The notes beneath the pieces were generated by a model. The model saw only the letters and a program-made list of their open reading frames with translations. It had not been told where the DNA came from and did not search any database. DNA of 64,000 nt, taken from NCBI GenBank assembly GCA_044228285.1, contig JBGAVD010000001.1, positions 496,001 to 560,000 on the forward strand, in the 5' to 3' direction. The translations under genes were made by a program, and so were the position numbers. The DNA is from JBBATK01 sp044228285. Lineage in GTDB: Bacteria > Bacteroidota > Ignavibacteria > Kapaibacteriales > NICIL-2. Within the stretch, counting starts at the first letter, position 1; each line of letters begins with the position of its first letter. This document shows positions 1 to 9,371 of the stretch, one piece after another.

Positions 1-1345
1 CAATCCAGAAGTTACAGGTGCAGCAGTTGGCTCTACAGGCTACCTCAGCATTGATGTAAACGCTACAGCTCAACCAAATGGCTACAGCCCAAGCTTCCAA
101 TGGTACCAAGGCGCAACCATGGTGAAGGATAACGGCCGTGTGAGTGGTGCAACCACAAGCCAACTGACCATCCGTAACATGCAGATATCAGATATTACTC
201 AAGATTACTATTGTGTAGCTACTGGTATTTGTGGTTCACAAGCGTCTACTCCAGGCGGCTTCTACGTATCACAAATCAGCATCCAAAATCAACCACAAAG
301 CCAAGAAGTTTGTAGCGCTTCCGATGCAAGCCTCATGGTAACAGCAAGCTCGAACATTCCAAATGTTCAGTACAGCTACCAATGGAAACTTAACGGAGTG
401 AACATTGGAAACACCGCTAAGTATCAAGGTACAACAACAAGTGTCTTGACCATTAAGGGCGCGTCGACAACTGAAGCAGGTGACTATACCTGTTTGGTCA
501 CAGCGAAGCCAACGGGTGCAAACTTGTTGTCACAAGTTGGAACCATCACCGTAATCAGCGCTCCAGTTATCTCAACACAACCAGCAAGCGCAACAGCTTG
601 TGCAGGTGAGAAGGTAACAATGTCTGTAGCAGCAAGCGGTGGAACCGTTAGCTATCAATGGAAAGCATCAGGCGTGAACATTCCAGGTGCAACCGATTCT
701 AGCGTAGAAGTGATCACCGATGCATCAATGAATGGCAAGCTGGTTTCTTGTGTTATCACCAACAATTGTGGTACCACAACCTCGAGCGAAGCAACATTGA
801 CAGTGAACGACAAGCCAAGCATCACCACACAACCAAGTGATGCAGTAGTAGTTGCAAATGGTTCTGTAACCTTGACGGTAACAGCAAGCGGTGCAACCGG
901 CTATCAGTGGAAGTTCAAGTCTGCAGCAATCCCAGGTGCAAACTCAGCAAGTCTGGTATTGAACAGCTTTACCCAAAACATGGCAGGTGAGTACGTTTGT
1001 GACGTTACCAACAGCTGTGGAACAGTAAGCTCAAATGCAGCAGTCTTGACCTTGTCAAGTCGTGAAGAAGATGCTCTTGCAGCAGGCTTCAACTTGAGTG
1101 GTGTAGAACCAACACCAACGAACAGCGAAGCAGTTCTTCGCTTCACCATGCCAACAAGTGCAGCTGCAGGTATTGTGATGCACGATAGCTATGGTCGTCA
1201 AGTAGCAGTATTGTTTGATGGTATTGCAAACGAGAACACAAATGTTGTTCCCGTCGATGCAAGCCAAATGGTTAGTGGTGTTTATACCTACACCCTGAGC
1301 AGCGGACAATACAGCATCACCCGTAAGATGGTCGTTTCGAAGTAA
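1..1345 (+). CDS. Ig-repeat surface protein with T9SS C-terminal domain (5' partial)
   Basis: Only the last 447 codons are present, in frame from base 2; the start lies before the window. The visible part is a chain of about four Ig-like domains, each with a YQWK-type tryptophan motif and a paired cysteine (for example GEYVCDVTNSCGT). A C-terminal domain of about 85 residues follows, resembling a T9SS type A sorting signal: VEPTPTNSEAVLRFTMP, then SGVYTYTLSSG and a basic end RKMVVSK. Such proteins are exported across the outer membrane and cleaved or anchored there; an adhesin or surface-layer role is likely but inferred. It aligns end to end with the C-terminal third of the next gene, so the two are tandem paralogs. 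Its codons are more uniform (CAA, GCA, AGC, ACC favoured) than those of its paralog, suggesting strong expression. A clear terminator follows. Confidence 0.85.
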   Translation, partial: NPEVTGAAVGSTGYLSIDVNATAQPNGYSPSFQWYQGATMVKDNGRVSGATTSQLTIRNMQISDITQDYYCVATGICGSQASTPGGFYVSQISIQNQPQSQEVCSASDASLMVTASSNIPNVQYSYQWKLNGVNIGNTAKYQGTTTSVLTIKGASTTEAGDYTCLVTAKPTGANLLSQVGTITVISAPVISTQPASATACAGEKVTMSVAASGGTVSYQWKASGVNIPGATDSSVEVITDASMNGKLVSCVITNNCGTTTSSEATLTVNDKPSITTQPSDAVVVANGSVTLTVTASGATGYQWKFKSAAIPGANSASLVLNSFTQNMAGEYVCDVTNSCGTVSSNAAVLTLSSREEDALAAGFNLSGVEPTPTNSEAVLRFTMPTSAAAGIVMHDSYGRQVAVLFDGIANENTNVVPVDASQMVSGVYTYTLSSGQYSITRKMVVSK

Positions 1346-1372
1346 TCCTTCGTCACATACCAGTCCTAAAGC

Positions 1373-1405
1373 AAAAGGGCAGAAGAGCGATCTTCTGCCC
1401 TTTTT
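1373..1405 (+). terminator. Intrinsic terminator after the Ig-repeat gene
   Basis: Fourteen-base perfect stem AAAAGGGCAGAAGA / TCTTCTGCCCTTTT with a GCGA tetraloop. The 3' arm ends in a run of T, 28 bases after the stop codon. The stem is symmetric enough to work in either direction. Confidence 0.85.
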
Positions 1406-1685
1406 GCTTCGCTGCCAATGCAGCTCGAGAATCTTGGAGAATTCCAGCACCTCCTGCTAGCTCTGTGCGGGCCTATTCGTTCGTAAAGGTAGGAGACGGT
1501 GCCTTTGATCTGTACGAGCCTGTGGAGGCTCTATTTGGCATATGTCGCAAAGACCTATACCAGTCTACGGATGTTCTAGCATCCTATTGCTATGGGCTAG
1601 AATCTGAAGTTGACATCGAGAAGTCTAGCAACGCAAGAGGCAGCTACGTGGTGTAAGTGCACTGAAGCCGGTAGGATGAGTAGAC

Positions 1686-1715
1686 TAGGCAGAATAGGCA
1701 GAATAGGCAGAATAG
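1686..1715. repeat. 9-bp tandem repeat TAGGCAGAA, 3.3 copies
   Basis: Three exact copies of TAGGCAGAA followed by TAG, with a degenerate partial copy (TAGAC) just before. Noncoding; probably replication slippage. Confidence 0.8.
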
Positions 1716-2482
1716 TTCAAGGATTCATGATGTATCAGTAGGAGCTCTCGCTCAGAGTTTTCGTTGATTTGCCGATACTATAAGGAAGTGTTTATCGTTC
1801 TAGTGACTCTGGATCGTTTTTCAAAAATCTGTGTCTGAAGTTGAGGAACAGATTTGAACTCTATCTGCCTGAAACGAAGCTAAAGCTATGCCGTCAATAT
1901 TGTTGATGGTGGTCGGTGGCGGCTTCAATCGCTGACCCGTAGTTGTGCATGCGGTCGACCGGAAATCAAGAACAAATTCTAGCTTCATGGTCATAGAATG
2001 CTCTGTTCGTAAAAATGCGTATTGCCTTGAAAAATAGAGGAATAGCTGAAGAAAATGTAGGGCCAAAACCACCATTTCAACGAGCTATAGAGACATTTGC
2101 CTGAATGGCGGGTTATTGCTGGATACTAGGTCCAAAAAGACACGTTCTTCTTGTCCCACCGCGGCAGCTGGACTGTGTACAACTCAGTTGCCGTCAAGAG
2201 TTTTTCTTGGTTGATTCGATAATCCTCTTCCAAGGAATTGTAGAGTGCAAGTGCGGTTGTTTGGTCACGCAGAACACGGACGACGAAGTAGTAGAGCTGC
2301 GACTTTTCTTTGACTTTGATTTGAAGTTATTGATACAGAAACAGAGTGTACCTAAACAAGAGGCCGGTTCAAACTCCATAGCCAGAGCAAGAAATGAAGA
2401 GCTTTTTGACGTTGGAAGGGCTTTGCTTGCAAGGTCTCATCTTTGCTTGAGTTAGACCAAAGTTAGACGAAGTTAGGAACTG

Positions 2483-2501
2483 GCTACGCGAAGCGTAGCC
2501 T
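2483..2501. repeat. Mini-hairpin with GCGAAGC core
   Basis: GGCTACGC-GAA-GCGTAGCC, a perfect 8-bp stem closed by the GCGAAGC core. No T run follows, so it is not a standard terminator. Hairpins with the same core recur at 11914, 50414, 55958 and 60712. Confidence 0.7.
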
Positions 2502-2610
2502 TACCAAAGAAATACTATTTGAGATTGGCTGCATTCCGTGTAAATTCAAGCATCTGGCAGCGAGTCATAGACCATTGAAAGACCAAGTGTACTGTCGGTC
2601 ACATCAGAAC

Positions 2611-5600
2611 ATGAACAAGAAGAGTATGACTAACCATAGACATAGCGGGCGAAAGCGCTTCATAATAGCGCTGGTCATTGCTATGGTATGTCTACTTGCT
2701 AACGGTACTCTGCTCCGTGCACAGATGGCGAACTTGACATGTGATCAGAGTTGGTACTACACGAGCTATGGCATTACCTCTTTTGTCTTCAACGGAACAA
2801 CCGTAACATCTGGAGTTGATTGGCCTGGCGTGGCGGCTACCGTTGGTACAGCCAACACCAACATGTCGCAGACTTTCAATGCGGTACCTGGTCAGACCTG
2901 TACTTTTTCTATCAACTCACAGCTCAGCTACTACAATCAGTTTGGACTCTACGTTGACTGGAACAATAACGGCAGTTTTGACACCTCAGAATACATCTGC
3001 AATCTTGTTGGTTACAATGCCAGTTCCTATACCGGAAGCTTTTCTGTGCCAAGTAACGTTAGTTCTGGTCCAAAACGCATGCGCGTGAATTGGGACTACT
3101 TCTACGCCTATGGCTATTACGGAACCTGGGGCGCTTGCCAGTCATACAGCAGCGGCTATACACAGTATTACGGTGATTGCGAAGATTATGTACTGAACGT
3201 TGGCTACCAGAATGACGGAGCTATCTCGAACATCAGCACCACAACAGCACCACCTTTTGCGGCAGGACTCAATTCAATAACCGCAGTCTTTACAAACAAT
3301 GGTGTCAATACCATCAGCTCTGCTACTGTAAACTATACCATTGTTCCGTCCAGCGGACCAGTCATCAATGGTACAGCAAACTTGAGTAGCACATTGGCTG
3401 TCGGTGCATCGACGACCTTGCTTTTACATAGTGCTTATGCTTTTCCAACGGTGGGTACCTTAAGTGTAAGTGCAAGTGTTGCACAAGTCAACGGCGGGTC
3501 AGACGGGTTTGCACCGAATAACACAACCGAGGCCATGCTTGGTGCTGGTTTGAATGGTGCGTATACTATTGGTGGATCGAGCCCTGACTTTGCTTCTCTT
3601 TCTCAAGCAGGAACTCAGCTGAGTGTAGGCGGCACCATAGGCCCCGTCACTTTTAATATTCGACCCGGTACCTATACTGAGTCTGTGTATATCGCGAATA
3701 TTCCAGGTAACACAGTAACGAAACCCATCATTTTCCAGTCTGAGAACGGCAATAAGACCTCTGTTGTCTTGCAGTACTCAGCTACAGCTTCGGCTGCTAT
3801 AGCTGGAACAACATCTATAGGTAGTACCCCGACACTTCGTCTCAACAATGCAGACCACATCAGCTTTAGGTATTTCACCATTGCTGCTTTGAATACCGCT
3901 CCGGGACTGGGAATGGGAATAGAGTTGGTTGGTCTTGCGAATAACAACTCAGGCTGCGACAATCTCAAGTTTGAGAACATGGTCTTCAACGGTGTAGCGA
4001 GTAGCTCCGCAACGCTTGGCGATGTATTTTTCTTGGCAGCCAATAATGGCTATCATCCCTCACTTGTCATTTCAAACTGCAGCTTCACGCAGTCATCAAT
4101 TCCGTTCTATCACGTATACTCTGGCTCGAGTATGCCCTCAGGAATTCGCATTGTCTACAATAGCTTCACGAACTTTGGCTACTATGGAATGCGCCTTGAA
4201 GGTTGCGAAGCGGCACTTGTGAACGGCAATCATTGGAGTAGTTCAAGTTCTGCACTTGGCGCTGGTGTTGTGTTTGCACAGCATAACGGCTCATTTAACT
4301 TCAGAAAGAACAAGATCAATTTGAGCTCAGCAACCGGCATTGCCGCTTTGAGTTCTGCAGCACGTAATGGCGGTGTACAAGCTGTTTTTGCAAATAACTT
4401 TGTGCGAGTCGGTGGTACTCAAGCACACGGTATTTCGTGTACATCTACGAACAATGTAGCAGTGTATCATAACACGGTTTACAATACAGGAAGCGGAGCT
4501 GCCTTCCACGCAACCTCGGCCAGCGGGGTAGTTGCCCTCAACAACATCTTCATGAATGCAAGTAGTGGACCTGCCATCATGGGTGTTATTGGTATCAACA
4601 CGAACTACAATAACCTGTACAGTGCTAACGGAAACGTGGCCGTTTGGAATGGGAATCCCTACGCAAGTATGAGTGCCTATCGTACTGCATCGAATCAAGA
4701 TCAGAACAGTTCGAACGTCAATGTCAGCTTTGTTGATGCTTCAAACAACGAGCTTTATCTGAACCTAGTGAATACCGCGCTCTATGGAATAGGGTCGAGC
4801 TCTAACGGTACCTTGAATTCGGGAATCAAAGGCACAGTGTATGACGATATTAATGGAACAAGTCGCACGAGTCGATCAGAGATCTACATGGGCGCACATC
4901 AGCTGGTGCCAGTAATCACGATGAGTACAGCTCCGCCTGCAAGCCTAACGGCATGTGCTGGACAAACCATTAGCCTCAGTGCCTCTGCGACAGCGAGCTT
5001 CGGCTCACAGATTTCATATCAATGGCTGCGAAACGGCACTCCGCTTCTTGACGGAGTAAATGGAGTGAGTGGAGCAAACACGAGTACTCTCAGTGTAGTC
5101 AATGCGCAGGCAAGTTTGTCTGCAGGAGATTATGTTCTACGCTTGAGCGCAAGTGGAGGAGCTGACCCTGTTCTTTCAAATATTGTTAGCGTCACAATCA
5201 ATTCTCGTATTAGCATCGATCAACAGCCAGTTGCGAGAATGGTGTGTTTGGGAGGAGAGGCCAGCTTAAACGTGGTCGCTACTGGGACTGTACTTAGCTA
5301 CCAGTGGCAGAAGGATGGCGTGAACATCGTGGGCGCGACGAGCCCTATTCTTGCACTGAGTAACGCATCATTTGCCATGAGTGGTGTGTACCGTGTTGTA
5401 CTCACTGGAACATGTGGTACGCCTCTTGTCATGTCGGCTGATGCCGCTGTCCTGGTTGCATCCAATACCCTCATCGGACGTCATCCTGAAACCAATGGTG
5501 CTGCGGTTGGTTCTACCGGATATCTCAGCATTGAGGTGAATGCAGCAACCCAACTGAATGGATACAATCCGAGTTTTCAGTGGTATCAGGGAACAGCTTT

Positions 5601-6825
5601 GATTAAAGATAATGGACGCATTAGTGGTGCGACCACGAGTCAGCTGACGATTCGGAATATGCAGCCTGCGGACATAACACAAGACTATCATTGTGTTGTC
5701 TCTGGTATCTGTGGTTCACAGAGCTCTACGAACGGCGGTTTCTACGTTTCGCTTATCTCCATTCAAAGCCAGCCTCAAGACCAGGAAGTCTGTAGCTCAA
5801 ATGAAGCTGTTCTTATGGTCATTGTCAATTCTAATATTCCAAACGTGAGCTACGCCTACCAATGGAAACGAAATGGTAAGAACCTTTCCAACGGAGTGGT
5901 CTATAAAGGTGCAAATGCCAATGTTCTGACAGTACGTAGTGCATCGATCGAGGAAGATGGTGAATACACCTGTTTGATTACGGCGACTCCAACAAGCGTT
6001 ACCATTCTCTCGCAGGTAGCCACCTTACGTGTAAACAGTCCACCCCAGATCAGCGCACAGCCGGAAAACAAATCTGTCTGTCCAGGCGAAAAACTGATTA
6101 TCTCCGTAAACGCAAGTGGAGGAACCATTGCCTACCAATGGAAGCAGTCCGGCCTTGTCATTTCTGGTGCAACGAATCCACAGGTTGAGTTTGTTGCGGA
6201 CCCTAGTTTGAATGGTCAAACATTTGCTTGCGTCTTGACGAATAACTGTGGAACGACGACGAGTTCTGAGGCATTGTTGACGGTGAACGACAAACCTATC
6301 ATTACTGTACAGCCTTCTGCTGCTGCAGTTCTGGCAGGAAATACTGTGAAGCTGTCGGTGAGTGCTACTGGTGCGACCGCCTATCAGTGGAAGTTCCGCT
6401 CAAATCCAATTGATGGTGCTACTAACTCAGTCTATACGGTAGAAGAATTCAATTCATCCAAGGTAGGTGGGTACAATTGTGAGGTCTCGAACAGTTGCGG
6501 AACTGTGGCTTCTAACGATGCGTTTCTCAATTTCGCAAGTGTTGAAGAAGCAGCTCTCGATGCCGGCTTCAGGCTGCTTAGCGTTGAACCCACACCAACA
6601 GCGTCACAGGCAACGATTCGCTTTTCAATGCCACTGAACGCAGATGCTCGAGTGACTTTGTCGGATGTGTATGGACGTGAGCTTGCAACTCTTTTCGACG
6701 CAGTGGCTGAGCAGGGAATCAACAGTATCTCCTTCGATGCAACTCAGCTGCCAAGCGGCGTCTACAGCTATACTCTGAGTTGTGGTCGATACGCTCTCAC
6801 TCGTACCATGCTTGTAGTGAGATAG
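2611..6825 (+). CDS. GEVED / beta-helix / Ig-repeat surface protein with T9SS C-terminal domain
   Basis: A 1,404-residue secreted protein. ATG 2611 is chosen because it gives a typical signal peptide (basic start, then IIALVIAMVCLLANGTLLRAQ ending near residue 38); an in-frame TTG at 2575 would only lengthen the n-region. Order of domains: GEVED-type beta domain (about 45-200, with LYVDWNNNGSFD and DCEDYVLNVG); linker; right-handed beta-helix-like region (about 320-765, Asn/Gly-rich); several Ig-like domains (about 770-1305, YQWK and paired Cys motifs); T9SS sorting domain (about 1310-1404, VEPTPTASQATIRFSMP, SGVYSYTLS, basic end). The last 440 residues are a paralog of the preceding gene. 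Probably a cell-surface adhesin or glycan-binding protein; the ligand is unknown. No clear Shine-Dalgarno site, as is common in Bacteroidota. Confidence 0.88.
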   Translation: MNKKSMTNHRHSGRKRFIIALVIAMVCLLANGTLLRAQMANLTCDQSWYYTSYGITSFVFNGTTVTSGVDWPGVAATVGTANTNMSQTFNAVPGQTCTFSINSQLSYYNQFGLYVDWNNNGSFDTSEYICNLVGYNASSYTGSFSVPSNVSSGPKRMRVNWDYFYAYGYYGTWGACQSYSSGYTQYYGDCEDYVLNVGYQNDGAISNISTTTAPPFAAGLNSITAVFTNNGVNTISSATVNYTIVPSSGPVINGTANLSSTLAVGASTTLLLHSAYAFPTVGTLSVSASVAQVNGGSDGFAPNNTTEAMLGAGLNGAYTIGGSSPDFASLSQAGTQLSVGGTIGPVTFNIRPGTYTESVYIANIPGNTVTKPIIFQSENGNKTSVVLQYSATASAAIAGTTSIGSTPTLRLNNADHISFRYFTIAALNTAPGLGMGIELVGLANNNSGCDNLKFENMVFNGVASSSATLGDVFFLAANNGYHPSLVISNCSFTQSSIPFYHVYSGSSMPSGIRIVYNSFTNFGYYGMRLEGCEAALVNGNHWSSSSSALGAGVVFAQHNGSFNFRKNKINLSSATGIAALSSAARNGGVQAVFANNFVRVGGTQAHGISCTSTNNVAVYHNTVYNTGSGAAFHATSASGVVALNNIFMNASSGPAIMGVIGINTNYNNLYSANGNVAVWNGNPYASMSAYRTASNQDQNSSNVNVSFVDASNNELYLNLVNTALYGIGSSSNGTLNSGIKGTVYDDINGTSRTSRSEIYMGAHQLVPVITMSTAPPASLTACAGQTISLSASATASFGSQISYQWLRNGTPLLDGVNGVSGANTSTLSVVNAQASLSAGDYVLRLSASGGADPVLSNIVSVTINSRISIDQQPVARMVCLGGEASLNVVATGTVLSYQWQKDGVNIVGATSPILALSNASFAMSGVYRVVLTGTCGTPLVMSADAAVLVASNTLIGRHPETNGAAVGSTGYLSIEVNAATQLNGYNPSFQWYQGTALIKDNGRISGATTSQLTIRNMQPADITQDYHCVVSGICGSQSSTNGGFYVSLISIQSQPQDQEVCSSNEAVLMVIVNSNIPNVSYAYQWKRNGKNLSNGVVYKGANANVLTVRSASIEEDGEYTCLITATPTSVTILSQVATLRVNSPPQISAQPENKSVCPGEKLIISVNASGGTIAYQWKQSGLVISGATNPQVEFVADPSLNGQTFACVLTNNCGTTTSSEALLTVNDKPIITVQPSAAAVLAGNTVKLSVSATGATAYQWKFRSNPIDGATNSVYTVEEFNSSKVGGYNCEVSNSCGTVASNDAFLNFASVEEAALDAGFRLLSVEPTPTASQATIRFSMPLNADARVTLSDVYGRELATLFDAVAEQGINSISFDATQLPSGVYSYTLSCGRYALTRTMLVVR

Positions 6826-7191
6826 CACGCGCTATTCAGCCTACGGCCTATCGGCTTTGCAGTATGCCTTCTCCATGTAGCCTTCTGAACTTCCCATCGG
6901 TGAATGCCTGCGATTCGTGCTATCAAGCATGCAATGCCCAAGCTTTCAACAGTACGCGAAGATCCTTGACTCCCGAGCTGTGAGCGCCGCCAGGCGCTCC
7001 TGAGTAAGAAAAATCCCAAGCAGAATTCTCTATAGCTCATTGCTACGACTTCCATCTATACCTATGGAGGAGTAAATCGTTAGTGTCGTGGTTTGAAACT
7101 CGAGTGTGATCTTCATCCAAGTGCTCATGCTGTGTATGAGCTGCCGTAAATCCTCTTCAAAAAAGTAGAGGAAAGTGGCTATGAACGGCAT
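6826..7191. other. Intergenic region between convergent genes
   Basis: No gene seen. It contains a perfect 7-bp hairpin GAGCGCC-GCCA-GGCGCTC at 6982-6999 without a T run, which may end transcription from one side. Nothing else recognisable. Confidence 0.5.
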
Positions 7192-9231
7192 CTATTGCAT
7201 AGACTTCAGGCGATTCAAATATTGTTGTGCAGTGCTATTTGCTGGGTCAATGAGAAGAGCTTGCCGACAATACCACGCAGCCTCTGCGCTTCGTTGTTTC
7301 ATGGCTAGACTCGGCACAACATTGAGTAACTGAGTTGTCGCCACCGAAGCAATTCCTTTCTCGAGATGATGCTCGTGATGCTTGCGAGCGGCGAGAGCAA
7401 ACTCACGTACATTGAGGCGATTTGTGTCGATTTCCATTAAACTTGAATCGCGCGCAATGCGGAGGCACATTCCGTACGGTTGCACAACGAGTGATTGAGC
7501 AAAGCCCATCTCTCCCTGGAATACTTCCTGTGTGGCGAATACTGGACGTTGGTCGAGGTTCTTGAGCACAAAGGAATTGAGCATTGCAACAAACTTCGAT
7601 TGAATGGCGCGTACTTTCGTTTGGTCTTGCTGAAAGGCTTCGCCGTCTTGCTCGAAGTCGCGAAGGTCAGTCATGTAGTTGTCGATCTCAGCGTGCGAGG
7701 TTTGAATTGCCCATGGATACCAACGTTCAAGTTGCCCTGGATACCATGTGCGACGTAGCAACTCCTTCTCTACCATGACGACATCTGGACGATATCCTTC
7801 AACCTGTTGCATGTACCAGAAAGCAGAGCAGAAGTAATCCCACTGTTGCGAGATGAGTACTGCATTGTTGGGCAAAGGGTCTATCATCATTTTTACATAC
7901 TCACGAACAAGTACATTCTCATGCTGATCGCACTTCTTCCAATTCATCGAGAGAAGGATGATTGGTACGAGAAGGGAGCTCAGGGCTAAGGCTGGACGAC
8001 GTTGAAACAACAAGTACAACCCTATTCCGCTCAGCAGAATGATACTCATGTAAGCGGAGAGGAAATAGGTGTCGATATCGTGAATGCTGTAGTTAATCGA
8101 ATATCCAACTCCACAAACAATAAGCGCGATGAAAAACAATGCGAGAGGTCGGAGGCTTGAACGAAGAAAGAGAAATGCTACGCCGACCGTAGCGATCAAC
8201 ATTCCGATGTATGCTGTATTACTGCCAAGTAAAGAGCGGAACACAGCAAACTGCTTAGCGGCAACTCCTTCTTCGTCTGAAAACATCCAAACAGAATACT
8301 GCTTGCCAAGCACATGGTAGGAAAACTGCTCCCATCCACGATGGACCGCACCCCAGTTGAACCAAGGCGAATTCATACTGTTGAGAGCGAGTGTGCCATA
8401 GATCAGAGAACAACTTGCGGTGATGACAAGCATGAAGAGAAACTCTTTACGTCGTGCGGCGCTGAAGCTCCAGCCGTGCAGAGGACGATAAAAGTGTAGT
8501 ACGACTACGGGCACGCAGATGAGAATTGTGGTGAGGTGGTTAGTGAAACTGAGTCCAAGAAGGAGAGCTGTTATCGCTAGGTCCGAAGCTCGTTGGGTTG
8601 TCACCGCACGCATGCTCATCCACAGGGTAGCACTGATACAGGTCAGATGCAGAGAGTACACTTCAATGCTCAGAGCTTGAAGCCATACGGTCTGCGCGAA
8701 AGCGTAACTGAGGGCTGTGGCAGCAGCGATAATGTCTATCAAGCCAAAACCGCCTTTTGAAGAGGCGTCTGGCTCTGTGACCTGAGTGTCTACCGACGTA
8801 TCCACGCTTTCCATTTTTTGACGAGCACTAGTAGTGTTTTTCGCCGCTTGCTTTGCTGCGCCCTTTGATTTCTTTCGAGATTGTGCACTGACCAAATCGC
8901 TTGCTAGCGTAGTCTTAGGAGCGCGGCTGATGATGCCGAGTACTTCACGACACAACAGAAAAACAAAACCAACCGAGAGGGCAGTACAGAAAGCAGCGAA
9001 GAGGTTCATCTTCGCAATGACGGTCATGGGCAGGGGAATGTGCGACCACACATAGCCAAGTATGACGAAGAGTGGATATCCAGTAGGGTGAGCCACACCA
9101 AGAGTATAACATGCGCCTGCTAGTTCTCCAGCGTCAGTGAAGCTCACTGAGGGCGTCATGCACAGATAGTAGACGACAAATGATAGAAGTGATACAGCGC
9201 TAAACCAGATCGGAGTTTTCATTGGGGACAT
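7192..9231 (-). CDS. DUF2723 / GT117-family membrane glycosyltransferase (TMEM260-like)
   Basis: A 679-residue multi-spanning inner-membrane protein. The N-terminal motif (TDAGELAGACYTLGVAHPTGYPLF) is typical of DUF2723, now glycosyltransferase family 117 and related to protein O-mannosyltransferases: Asp/Glu in the first periplasmic loop and the HPTGYP motif. About ten hydrophobic segments fill residues 10-430. A Lys/Ser/Thr-rich hydrophilic insertion lies at about 115-165, and a soluble C-terminal region (about 440-679) ends in a TPR-like helix pair. The likely role is transfer of a lipid-linked sugar to secreted proteins or glycans, fitting the T9SS cargo around it; the substrate is unknown. 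ATG 9231 was chosen over an in-frame GTG at 9249; ATG 9222 is also possible. Confidence 0.8.
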   Translation of the reverse strand: MSPMKTPIWFSAVSLLSFVVYYLCMTPSVSFTDAGELAGACYTLGVAHPTGYPLFVILGYVWSHIPLPMTVIAKMNLFAAFCTALSVGFVFLLCREVLGIISRAPKTTLASDLVSAQSRKKSKGAAKQAAKNTTSARQKMESVDTSVDTQVTEPDASSKGGFGLIDIIAAATALSYAFAQTVWLQALSIEVYSLHLTCISATLWMSMRAVTTQRASDLAITALLLGLSFTNHLTTILICVPVVVLHFYRPLHGWSFSAARRKEFLFMLVITASCSLIYGTLALNSMNSPWFNWGAVHRGWEQFSYHVLGKQYSVWMFSDEEGVAAKQFAVFRSLLGSNTAYIGMLIATVGVAFLFLRSSLRPLALFFIALIVCGVGYSINYSIHDIDTYFLSAYMSIILLSGIGLYLLFQRRPALALSSLLVPIILLSMNWKKCDQHENVLVREYVKMMIDPLPNNAVLISQQWDYFCSAFWYMQQVEGYRPDVVMVEKELLRRTWYPGQLERWYPWAIQTSHAEIDNYMTDLRDFEQDGEAFQQDQTKVRAIQSKFVAMLNSFVLKNLDQRPVFATQEVFQGEMGFAQSLVVQPYGMCLRIARDSSLMEIDTNRLNVREFALAARKHHEHHLEKGIASVATTQLLNVVPSLAMKQRSAEAAWYCRQALLIDPANSTAQQYLNRLKSMQ

Positions 9232-9371
9232 GATTCGTAATGACCCCACAAAATAACATCGGACCTTCGCCTGTGCTACATTTGAACGATGCTAAGCCTG
9301 ATGATGACCAGTTTATAGCTCAATGGATTGGCGATCTCTCAAGTAGGAGAAGCAAGACCAGCAGCCTATTT

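Larger units (their letters stand above)
1406..2610. other. Long intergenic region between the two Ig-repeat paralogs
   Basis: About 1.2 kb without a convincing gene. Open frames here are short, unlike any family I recognise, and lack protein-like composition. It holds a small tandem repeat at 1686-1715 and a perfect mini-hairpin at 2483-2501. It could contain the promoter and leader of the downstream gene, or decayed sequence. Confidence 0.5.

Noticed and set aside
1055..1450. 131-codon minus-strand frame over the end of the first gene
   Set aside because: Antisense to a confident coding region and across a terminator; no recognisable sequence.
2366..2377. tRNA T-loop-like GGTTCAAACTCC
   Set aside because: No acceptor stem, D arm or anticodon arm can be built around it.
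9277..9284. TACATTTG promoter-like motif on the plus strand
   Set aside because: No plus-strand gene begins downstream; the next genes are on the minus strand.
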